A stretch of DNA of 15,420 nucleotides. Origin: RECH01 sp964431105. GTDB taxonomy: Bacteria; Cyanobacteriota; Cyanobacteriia; RECH01. The translations under genes were made by a program, and so were the position numbers. Position 1 is the first letter of the stretch. The number at the start of each line of letters is the position of its first letter. Location of the stretch: positions 1 through 15,420 of the forward strand of contig CAYSIR010000089.1 of the NCBI GenBank assembly GCA_964431105.1, read 5' to 3'. The notes beneath the pieces were generated by a model. That model did no database searches. It was given only the letters and a program-made list of their open reading frames with translations, and was not told the DNA's origin. Positions 1 through 6,017 of the stretch are shown piece after piece.

Positions 1-84
1 CCCAATCAATGGGTTTGTTGGGGCACACCTTGCGCCCCGCAACATCCGCGATTACTGCAATCTTGATGGGGTAGTCCCCTATTG

Positions 85-196
85 GTAAGGATTTTGGGTA
101 GGGCTGATTCATTCTATGGAACAACAAGCCTATCAAATGAATCAGCCCTAGGATTTTTGGGGGGGGTGGGCGTGCCCACCCCCCCAAAATTCTTAC
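85..196. repeat. Composite palindromic repeat with nested inverted-repeat insert
   Basis: The outer ends GTAAGGATTTTGG (85-97) and CCAAAATTCTTAC (184-196) are inverted repeats matching at 12 of 13 positions. Inside are two further palindromes: a 52-bp unit with 15-bp arms (99-150), and a G-run/C-run hairpin (155-189) centred on GGGCGTGCCC. Removing the 52-bp unit with one copy of its flanking GGATTTTGG-like repeat restores one nearly perfect palindrome. A related single palindrome lies at 4683-4733. This is a short non-coding repetitive element; no transposase is present. Confidence 0.75.
99..150. repeat. 52-bp MITE-like unit with perfect 15-bp inverted repeats
   Basis: TAGGGCTGATTCATT (99-113) is matched exactly by its reverse complement at 136-150, with a 22-base spacer. 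The unit begins and ends in TA. It is flanked by GGATTTTGGG (89-98) and GGATTTTTGGG (151-161), a direct repeat differing by one T, which resembles a target-site duplication. A ten-base piece of the arm (GGCTGATTCA) recurs at 1835-1844. Whether it is mobile cannot be told from one copy. Confidence 0.6.
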
Positions 197-311
197 ATAC
201 CCCTACCCTTGATGGAACGCTGGCAGCCTAAGAAAAGCTGTGAGATTCTGGACAAGTCATCATTCTAAGATAATCTGCAATGTGACAGCTTAGAACCCTT
301 GGGAGAACTGC

Positions 312-1034
312 ATGAATCGACAAGTGAAGATATTGCCCGACAAGCCCGCCATTGTCCAGGCTGCGCTAGAGATCATCATGGATAAAGCCCAAAGCGCGAT
401 CGCCCAACGGGGACAGTTCACCATTGCCCTATCGGGTGGCAGCACCCCCAAACCGCTATACGAGGCGATCGCCCAGACCAACTTACCGTGGGACAACGTT
501 CATGTATTTTGGGGTGATGAGCGCTACGTGCCCGCCGACCATCCCGACAGCAACCAAGGCATGGCCCGCACCGCTTGGCTAAACCATGTCCCCATTCCCG
601 CCGGGAACATTCACCCCATGCCCACGGGCGACGGCGATCCAGCCACCTCAGCCAATCACCATCATCAAGAGTTACTTGATTTTTTTCAGCCTAGCCCCGG
701 CGAATTTCCCAGCCTAGACGTGATTTTGCTGGGCATCGGTGATGATGGCCACACCGCTTCCCTCTTCCCCCACACGGCCGCTTTATCGGTGAGCGATCGC
801 CTCGTGACCGTGGGCAACAAAGGCGACAATCCCCGCATTACCTTCACCGTCCCATTCATCAATCGGGCCGCTTGTGTTCTGTTTTTAGTGGCCGGAGCCG
901 ATAAGCAAACGGCTCTCAGCCACATCTTTTCTGATACTGCCGATGATGCCGCCTATCCCTCACGAATGATTCGCCCAGCGGGAGAACTGATATGGTTGCT
1001 AGATGAATCGGTCGCGGCGGGGCTGCCAAGCTGA
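312..1034 (+). CDS. pgl: 6-phosphogluconolactonase
   Basis: A 240-residue protein of the glucosamine-6-phosphate isomerase/6-phosphogluconolactonase fold. It hydrolyses 6-phosphogluconolactone to 6-phosphogluconate, the second step of the oxidative pentose phosphate pathway, in the cytosol. Family motifs are intact: SGGSTPKPLY (41-50), the phosphate-handling loop; WGDERYVP (67-74) with DSN shortly after; and GIGDDGHTASLFP (141-153). The length is normal for bacterial Pgl. The ATG at 312 follows GGGAGA (301-306) with five bases between, which supports this start. The gene stands alone in the window: upstream is repeat DNA and downstream a 310-base gap with no obvious terminator. Three HIP1-type octamers lie in the gene. 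Confidence 0.95.
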   Translation: MNRQVKILPDKPAIVQAALEIIMDKAQSAIAQRGQFTIALSGGSTPKPLYEAIAQTNLPWDNVHVFWGDERYVPADHPDSNQGMARTAWLNHVPIPAGNIHPMPTGDGDPATSANHHHQELLDFFQPSPGEFPSLDVILLGIGDDGHTASLFPHTAALSVSDRLVTVGNKGDNPRITFTVPFINRAACVLFLVAGADKQTALSHIFSDTADDAAYPSRMIRPAGELIWLLDESVAAGLPS

Positions 1035-1344
1035 TGTTCGAGTGCCGCTGATTTTGGATAAGACGCTTCGACTCAGATGGTGCTAGGGTTATCTGGCTGC
1101 AATGGGAAATAGGTCATACCCGCTCAAGATTCGCCTGGATCGCATTCTAAATGATTTGTAAATGTACATAAGTTCTGTAAAAAAAGGCGCAGGGACTTTT
1201 CTCATGATGCAAGTAGGACCGCTATAGTAGACATGGCCAGCCCGCTCGGAAAGCGCAGTAACGTAAAATGTTTTGATGCGGGCTATCGGGCAGCCGTTCT
1301 AGCCTGACAGTCTAGAGCAGTACCAGAAATAGTTAAGGTAAGCA
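1035..1344 (+). promoter_or_regulatory. Leader and promoter region of the PPC-domain gene
   Basis: This 310-base gap holds no gene I can support. TATAGT at 1223-1228 is a plausible -10 box, though no good -35 box precedes it. The putative leader of about 115 bases contains a 7-bp inverted repeat (AGCCCGC 1239-1245, GCGGGCT 1278-1284) and a short TCTAG/CTAGA pair (1299-1303, 1312-1316), so it may be structured. No known riboswitch consensus was recognised. Confidence 0.4.
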
Positions 1345-1797
1345 ATGCAACGTAAACAATTTTCAAAAATGGGCGCGTGGGCGGCGATCGGAGCGATCGC
1401 AGTGGGGTTAGTCGGTGCGACTCGTCCGGCCATCAGTCAATCCATTTACACCCCAGTTGAAGTCGAAAGCGGCGACATTATTACCGATGTGCTGAGCGAT
1501 AACGACATCCCAACTGGGGTTGGAGGCTATGCTCGCGACTATGTGGTGACGTTTGAGGCGGGCGACCATGTGGTAGTCGAGCTGGTTTCCGATGATTTCG
1601 ACACCATCATTACGCTGATTTCTCCAGATGGCTCGACCTTTGGCGAAAATGATGACGGCCCGGATGGTACAACCAATTCATTATTATTTGCTCGCATTAT
1701 TCAACCCGGTGACTATACTTTGCGAGTGCGTCCCTATGCCGGACAGGGCAGCGGCACCTTTGAACTGAAGGTCACTCGCTTGCGCCCGGTGGATTAA
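1345..1797 (+). CDS. Secreted pre-peptidase C-terminal (PPC) domain protein
   Basis: A 150-residue protein. Residues 1-31 look like a Sec signal peptide: basic MQRKQ, a hydrophobic AIGAIAVGLVGA stretch, and a likely cleavage after AIS (31). The mature part is a single beta-rich PPC-like domain. It shows the typical pattern of a DYVVTFEAGDHVVVEL strand, then DFDTIITLISPDG, an acidic ENDDGPDG loop, and a closing GDYTLRVRPY with GTFELKV. PPC domains are usually appended to secreted proteases or surface proteins; here the domain stands alone with no catalytic part, so it is probably a periplasmic or exported binding or structural protein. The ATG is preceded by AAGG (1335-1338) with six bases between. 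No partner gene is adjacent. The function is inferred from the fold only. Confidence 0.85.
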   Translation: MQRKQFSKMGAWAAIGAIAVGLVGATRPAISQSIYTPVEVESGDIITDVLSDNDIPTGVGGYARDYVVTFEAGDHVVVELVSDDFDTIITLISPDGSTFGENDDGPDGTTNSLLFARIIQPGDYTLRVRPYAGQGSGTFELKVTRLRPVD

Positions 1798-2033
1798 CTG
1801 CCCCACCCTCAACCCCTGCGGTTCCGCAACGACAGGCTGATTCAGAATGAACGGCGATCGCTAGGGCGCAGAGGATAATACTACAAGGAATTTAAGAATT
1901 GTCTAATATTAATGAGCGATCGCATTTCAAAAAGTGCTTGCCAAGGCTCTACAAAGTCTGCTAGCTTAATGAAGCGCTAAAAAATAGAGTGCTTTTTAGG
2001 CAGCTCTCAAGCTTGTTTGGAGCATGAGCGTTA
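1798..2033. other. Intergenic region between PPC gene and tRNA-Phe
   Basis: No gene is visible. It contains a small hairpin (TGCGG 1817-1821, CCGCA 1824-1828) just after the PPC gene and two GCGATCGC sites. It also has an AT-rich hairpin, CTAAAAA (1977-1983) with TTTTTAG (1993-1999), about 35 bases before the tRNA. No clear tRNA promoter could be assigned. Confidence 0.4.
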
Positions 2034-2106
<73 letters not shown>

Positions 2107-2393
2107 TTTTGATAATCCTTCATTGGTAATGTTTGGGCGATGTAGGTACAGCCACACCGCCGACAAATGTTACATGGAGCCGCCGTTTTTACGAATTATT
2201 CTCTAGCAGTCATTCGGATAGTTCTGCGGGCGCAGACCACAGAATAGAGGGTTCTGGCGTGAACACTCCCTTTTTATGAATCGCTAGATTCGCTCTGGTG
2301 AAAAGATGATGTTGCTGAGAATCTATACATTTGGCTGAAGTCAGCACTCAAAGGTACAGGTTATTGAACTTTTTACGCTAACTTGGGTTGAAC
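2107..2393. other. Intergenic region downstream of tRNA-Phe
   Basis: No gene is seen. Two small structures are present: a tight hairpin TCTGCG (2223-2228) with CGCAGA (2231-2236), and a terminator-like hairpin at 2247-2275. The right part is the 3' flank of the minus-strand flavoprotein gene and holds nothing recognisable. Confidence 0.4.
2247..2275 (+). terminator. Candidate intrinsic terminator (plus strand)
   Basis: GAG-G-GTTC (2247-2254) can pair with GAAC-A-CTC (2261-2268) around a six-base loop, with one G/A mismatch. CC and TTTTT (2271-2275) follow. The stem is short and imperfect. It would end a plus-strand transcript such as one carrying tRNA-Phe, about 140 bases downstream of it. 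Confidence 0.3.
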
Positions 2394-3932
2394 TTATCCA
2401 CCCGATCGCTCCCTCAACGTGTCTAATTCATCCAGCAACCCATGGGTCTGGGATAACGAGACAAGAGTATTGGCACAGAGGATGCCGGATGCCGCCACCG
2501 CCGGAACGCCAATGCCGGGAATGGTGCTGTCTCCCACGCGATACAGTCCAGCGATCGCCGTATGGGTGCTAGGAAATAAGCCTTGGTCAGCAGGGATAGC
2601 GGGGCCATAGGTTCCCCGGTAGCGGCGCAGAAAACGGGCATGGGTACGGGGTGTGCCAATCAGTTCGAGGACGATGCGATCGCGTACATCCGGAATGACT
2701 TTTTCTAGGGCACGAAATAAGGACTGCGATCGCTCCTGCTTGCGTTGCTGGTAGGCTTCTGGAGATAGGTTTTGCCACGGTTCATAGGGTTCGAGCGTAT
2801 AGGCGTGGACGACGTGATGGCCATCGGGAGCGAGAGCACTATCCCAAACAGAAGGAATAGAAATCATGCAGGTGTTGCCGGGTTGAGTAATATCTTCATC
2901 GCTGTGAACCACAACATGATGCCCGGTTAGCGCTAGTCCATCAGCGCGGATGCCCAGGTGTAGATGCATAAAGCTATCAACGGCTGGGGTTTGCAGGGCG
3001 CGTTCAGAAATCTCTGCTTTGGGTATATCTACCGGATTAAGTAAGTAACCGTAAGTATCCCAGATGGTAGCGTTAGAAATTATCGTATCTGCCTTTAGCG
3101 TTGTGCCATTGCGGAGTCGAACCCCGATCGCGTGCTGATTTTCCACCAAAATCTGTTCAACATGGGCATTCAGGCGCAGCGTACCGCCCCAGCGCTGGAG
3201 TCCCCGCACGAGGGCCTGCACAATTGCCCCACTGCCGCCAACCGGATAATCTACTACCGATTGCGATCGCTCCCCAAACATAAACGCGACCTCTGGTGCA
3301 ACCGTTCCAGCGGCTTTCAGTCCAGATAATAAAAAGCATTCCACATCAATCAGTCGCCGCACCCAAGGATCATGCACGGTTTGATTGACCACATCACCTA
3401 CAGAACCTTGCACCGTCAGTAATTGAGGTAAGAATTTAAGCAACGCCCAGGGATAGCGACCTAGCAGGGTTAAAATCAGTTGCCAGTCCGATCGCAGCGC
3501 TAGGGTAGGAATCTCGCGCAGTACATCATAAAGTGCCAGAAATTGTTGTTCCAAAGCGGCAAACTCGGCGGCTCCGGTGGGCGTAATTTTGGCGAGTTCA
3601 GCCCGATAGCGATCGCGGTTGCCGTAAATCGGAAGCATGGCGTCGGGAAAATGGTAGTGCCCCAGCGGCTCGTAGGGAATAGCATCCACGGATTCGCCCA
3701 AGACATCCAGCACCTGCCGCAGCGGGTTTAGAGATTGGCGATCGCTCAGCCCGCAGTAGAAGGAGGGGCCAGAATCAAAGTGAAAGCCATTGCGTACAAA
3801 AGCGTGGGCCGCCCCGCCCGGTATGCTATGACTTTCGCAAACCAGCACCCGCTTGCCATATCGCGCTAGCAGTGCGCCAGCGACTAATCCGCCAATGCCG
3901 CTACCGATAATGATTACATCTTGCTCTGCCAT
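2394..3932 (-). CDS. CRTISO/phytoene desaturase-like FAD-dependent oxidoreductase
   Basis: A 512-residue flavoprotein of the phytoene desaturase/carotenoid isomerase/retinol saturase superfamily. The N-terminus carries the dinucleotide-binding fingerprint: GSGIGG (10-15), with the ribose-binding Glu at 33 in VCES. Next comes PGGAAHAFVRNGFHFDSGPS (39-58), typical of the CRTISO-like branch. The C-terminus has the second FAD signature, LYRVGDSTIPGIGVPAVAASG (about 463-483). The length matches the family. Likely substrates are polyenes or other unsaturated lipids; the exact reaction cannot be read from the sequence. The ATG at 3932 follows AAGG in the 12-base gap after the SDR gene, so the two are almost certainly co-transcribed and translated together. 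It could be a true carotenoid enzyme or one of the uncharacterised cyanobacterial and plant CRTISO-like paralogues. Confidence 0.85.
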   Translation of the reverse strand: MAEQDVIIIGSGIGGLVAGALLARYGKRVLVCESHSIPGGAAHAFVRNGFHFDSGPSFYCGLSDRQSLNPLRQVLDVLGESVDAIPYEPLGHYHFPDAMLPIYGNRDRYRAELAKITPTGAAEFAALEQQFLALYDVLREIPTLALRSDWQLILTLLGRYPWALLKFLPQLLTVQGSVGDVVNQTVHDPWVRRLIDVECFLLSGLKAAGTVAPEVAFMFGERSQSVVDYPVGGSGAIVQALVRGLQRWGGTLRLNAHVEQILVENQHAIGVRLRNGTTLKADTIISNATIWDTYGYLLNPVDIPKAEISERALQTPAVDSFMHLHLGIRADGLALTGHHVVVHSDEDITQPGNTCMISIPSVWDSALAPDGHHVVHAYTLEPYEPWQNLSPEAYQQRKQERSQSLFRALEKVIPDVRDRIVLELIGTPRTHARFLRRYRGTYGPAIPADQGLFPSTHTAIAGLYRVGDSTIPGIGVPAVAASGILCANTLVSLSQTHGLLDELDTLRERSGG

Positions 3933-3944
3933 GATTCTTACCTT

Positions 3945-4631
3945 TTAGGCGGGGACGGTCAGCGGTTGACCGTTATGACGGGAACTAAAACTAAGAATAT
4001 AGGGTATGGCGGCGCGACCCCACTCATCCAAGGGCGTGTAGGCAGCGGCAGATTCCCCAAAACAGGTTTCCAACATTTCAGTATGGATAACGCCGGGGTT
4101 GAGGGCGATCGCGGCCAGTCCAGCCGGCAGTTCTTGAGCTAGCGATCGCGTCAGTCCTTCGATTGCCCATTTCGAGGCACAGTAGGGCCCCACCTCCGGC
4201 GATGTAGAACGCCCCCAGCCAGAACTAACGTTGACAATGATGCCACTGCCTCGGCTAATCATAGCGGGAACGAGTTTCTGAATCAGATACACCGTGCCTT
4301 TGATATTGATATCGATTAGGCGAGAAATGTCGGCGCTGGGAATGTTCCACAGGGACGCAGGTTGGTTGATGATGGCCGCATTGTTGATCAAAAAGTCTGG
4401 CGCACCGTAGGACTGGAGGAGGCGATCGCACCATTGCATCACTTGCGACTCGTCGGCAATGTCCACGGTGGCAAAGTCGTGGGGGTTGCCAAATTGTTTC
4501 TGTAACGCTGCGATCGCAGGCTCTGAGCGGGCGCAGCCCATTACGGTATGCCCAACGCCTATGAATCCTTCAGTCATGGCGCGCCCCAATCCTTGCGACA
4601 CGCCCGTAATCACAATTTTTTTTCCCGTCAT
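3945..4631 (-). CDS. Short-chain dehydrogenase/reductase (SDR)
   Basis: A 228-residue classical SDR, a cytosolic NAD(P)(H)-dependent oxidoreductase. Counting from ATG 4631, the cofactor motif TGVSQGLG spans 9-16, NNAA 83-86, the structural Asn is 109 (DINIKG), and the catalytic Ser137, Tyr150 and Lys154 are all present (VNVSSGWG, YCASK). PGVIHTEM (179-186) follows. A longer frame begins at 4724, but its first codons run through the palindromic repeat and encode nothing family-like. MTGKKIVITG is the usual SDR beginning, so I chose 4631, although no strong ribosome-binding site precedes it. The stop is 12 bases before the flavoprotein start. Pairing with a CRTISO-like enzyme suggests successive redox steps on one hydrophobic substrate (inference). 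Confidence 0.9.
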   Translation of the reverse strand: MTGKKIVITGVSQGLGRAMTEGFIGVGHTVMGCARSEPAIAALQKQFGNPHDFATVDIADESQVMQWCDRLLQSYGAPDFLINNAAIINQPASLWNIPSADISRLIDINIKGTVYLIQKLVPAMISRGSGIIVNVSSGWGRSTSPEVGPYCASKWAIEGLTRSLAQELPAGLAAIALNPGVIHTEMLETCFGESAAAYTPLDEWGRAAIPYILSFSSRHNGQPLTVPA

Positions 4632-4682
4632 GGTTGATGTGTCAATTTCTGTCTTGATCCTACCGTTGGTAGTCCTATCCTG

Positions 4683-4733
4683 GTAACAATTTTGGCTGGT
4701 GTGAGCGTTGCCCACACCAGCCAAAATTGTTAC
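4683..4733. repeat. Perfect 21-bp palindromic hairpin repeat
   Basis: Two perfect 21-bp arms (4683-4703 and 4713-4733) enclose the nine-base loop AGCGTTGCC. Each arm begins at its outer end with GTAACAATTTTGG. Read on the minus strand, the element shares ATGTAA(C/G)AATTTTGG at its end and TGGGCA(A)CGC(C/T)CA at its centre with the hairpin at 155-199. The bases between differ but remain paired in each copy. It sits about 50 bases before the SDR start, where it could form a stem in a leader transcript. Confidence 0.85.
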
Positions 4734-4857
4734 ATGAATACCACCTGACGATTGTCAGGAGTCAGGCAGCATCACATCATGCATTGTTCAATCTTCTCTG
4801 AAAATCTACGGAGAGTTGGCGACTGCGAAGTTTTAGTGAAACAGTGTAATCCCCGTA

Positions 4858-4884
4858 TTGAAGCGATCGCCAGCGGCCTATACT
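4858..4884 (+). promoter_or_regulatory. Candidate promoter for the DUF2949 gene
   Basis: TATACT (4879-4884) is a good -10 match. TTGAAG (4858-4863) could serve as the -35 box, though the 15-base spacing is short. A HIP1 octamer lies between them. The start codon is 60 bases downstream. Confidence 0.35.
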
Positions 4885-4944
4885 AGCCTCACTAGACCAG
4901 CCCCATCATGCTCACACCTGCCGCCCTCAAACCCTTGAAGCGCC

Positions 4945-5136
4945 ATGAATCGTTTACAATCTCGCCTGATTCAATTTCTCAAGACTGACCTATCCATCTC
5001 CGATGCTGCGATCGCCATCGGGCTGCGCCACATGGATGAACAACTGCCACATTTGTTACCTATGGTGCTGTGGCAATACGGTTTAGTAACGCTGGAACAA
5101 CTCGACAGCATTTTTGACTGGATGGAAACCGCGTAA
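4945..5136 (+). CDS. DUF2949 family small protein
   Basis: A 63-residue cytosolic protein of the cyanobacterial DUF2949 family, whose function is unknown. It begins MNRLQSRLIQFLKTDLSIS and ends LPMVLWQYGLVTLEQLDSIF, the conserved block of this family, followed by DWMETA. The predicted content is helical with no membrane segment or signal peptide, and the length is normal for the family. The ATG is preceded only by a weak GAAG. It converges on the M28 peptidase gene with seven bases between the two stop codons, so neither gene has room for its own classical terminator. Confidence 0.85.
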   Translation: MNRLQSRLIQFLKTDLSISDAAIAIGLRHMDEQLPHLLPMVLWQYGLVTLEQLDSIFDWMETA

Positions 5137-5143
5137 TGCTTGC

Positions 5144-6016
5144 CTACCGTAGTTGTCCGATACTGTTGGCTAGACCAAGGGCGATCGCCGCTAGAAAGTC
5201 GAGATCCAGCGTGTCCATGGTGTCAGTTAGCTGATGATAGTTGGGGTTTCGTAGATTCGCCGTATCTGTCACCATCACCGCCCGATATCCCGCATCCCAG
5301 AAAGGTGCATGATCGCTACGGCGTGTATCGGGAATCCATTTGCCCCGGAGTCCGGCGGGCAGCCACTCACACCGCACGTTTCGCCTCAGATGGCGGCTGA
5401 GGGTCAGCAAATCGGGCAACGTTTTCAGGTTGCCAATCAGTGCAACAAAGTCACCGCGATCGCCATAGAGCCGCTCCAGTCTAGCAGGGTAGCGCTGCGA
5501 TCCAGGATTGGCATCCCGGTAGCCCAGCATTTCTAACGATAGCATTAGCCGTATCGGTTGACGGCGCGATCGCCACTGGGCCGCCATTCCCCGACTGCCG
5601 ACCAGTCCATATTCTTCTAGGTCAAAGGCTACTAGCACGACTGGATGCAGCGGCGGATGGGTGGCAAACCACCGCGCCAGCTCCAGCAGCACAGCCAACC
5701 CACTGGCATTATCATCCGCTCCAGGGGAACCGATGACCGCATCATAGTGTGCCCCAATCACAATCGGCGGCAGCGATCGCAGCCCCGGCAGCGCCAGCAC
5801 AATATTCTGCGCCGTTTGCTGACCCTCGGTTACTGTCTCGACGGTTACGGTTCCCCATTGGCTAAGCTGTCGCCGCAGATATTCTCGAATAAAGAAATAT
5901 CCTGCTGTCGCTAAGTAAGGATCACGCTCTCGGCTAGTGATTTGCAAGTGCTGAGCCAGATGCGATCGCATCTGGCTCAGCACTTGCACTGTACTTGAAC
6001 AGTCAAACGGCGTCAT
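5144..6016 (-). CDS. M28 family metallopeptidase
   Basis: A 290-residue zinc exopeptidase of family M28 (aminopeptidase Y/glutaminyl cyclase-like fold). Expected metal and catalytic positions are present: His90 in GAHYD, the bridging Asp101 in GADDNASG, the catalytic Glu134 with Glu135 in DLEEYG, Glu162 in SLEM (where many members have Asp), and His261 in NPNYHQLTD. It lacks an evident signal peptide or membrane segment, so it is probably cytosolic. The start codon lies one base after the GH57 stop, so translation is probably coupled. The coding strand contains a perfect 46-bp palindrome over codons 10-25, in a stretch that still reads as a plausible helical N-terminus. The substrate is unknown; an aminopeptidase or a cyclase-like enzyme are both possible. 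Confidence 0.92.
   Translation of the reverse strand: MTPFDCSSTVQVLSQMRSHLAQHLQITSRERDPYLATAGYFFIREYLRRQLSQWGTVTVETVTEGQQTAQNIVLALPGLRSLPPIVIGAHYDAVIGSPGADDNASGLAVLLELARWFATHPPLHPVVLVAFDLEEYGLVGSRGMAAQWRSRRQPIRLMLSLEMLGYRDANPGSQRYPARLERLYGDRGDFVALIGNLKTLPDLLTLSRHLRRNVRCEWLPAGLRGKWIPDTRRSDHAPFWDAGYRAVMVTDTANLRNPNYHQLTDTMDTLDLDFLAAIALGLANSIGQLR
5943..5988. repeat. Perfect 46-bp palindrome inside the M28 gene
   Basis: Every base from 5943 to 5988 pairs with its mirror position around a centre between 5965 and 5966. There is no spacer, and the centre is the HIP1 octamer GCGATCGC. It covers codons 10-25 of the M28 peptidase (VQVLSQMRSHLAQHLQ). In mRNA it could form a hairpin of about 21 pairs with a minimal loop, starting 28 bases after the first base of the start codon. 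Confidence 0.97.
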
Positions 6017-6017
6017 C

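Larger units (their letters stand above)
1..311. other. Repeat-rich intergenic region upstream of pgl
   Basis: No convincing gene is seen here. A small hairpin (GTT 17-19, GGGGC 20-24, GCCCC 34-38, AAC 41-43, with a two-base bulge) is followed by the nested palindromic repeat at 85-196. A plus-strand frame is open from base 2 to a TAA at 86-88 (28 codons). It could be the tail of a gene lying outside the window, but it has no recognisable signature. Nearer pgl, a 7-bp inverted repeat (AAGCTGT 235-241, ACAGCTT 285-291) brackets the likely promoter. A weak promoter guess is TGGACA at 249-254 with TAATCT at 271-276, 16 bases apart. Confidence 0.6.
4632..4944. other. Divergent intergenic region between SDR and DUF2949 genes
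   Basis: It separates the minus-strand SDR operon from the plus-strand DUF2949 gene. It contains the 51-base palindromic repeat (4683-4733), an adjacent hairpin CCTGAC/GTCAGG (4744-4749, 4754-4759, loop GATT), a HIP1 site, and a candidate promoter for the DUF2949 gene. Both operons must be driven from within it. Confidence 0.6.

Noticed and set aside
2..88. 28 open codons on the plus strand ending in TAA at 86-88
   Set aside because: It is too short to be significant at the window edge and the residues match nothing I recognise; noted only in the intergenic entry.
4632..4724. N-terminal extension of the SDR (start at 4724)
   Set aside because: The extra 31 codons run through the palindromic repeat and do not resemble SDRs, whereas MTGKKIVITG at 4631 is a typical SDR beginning.
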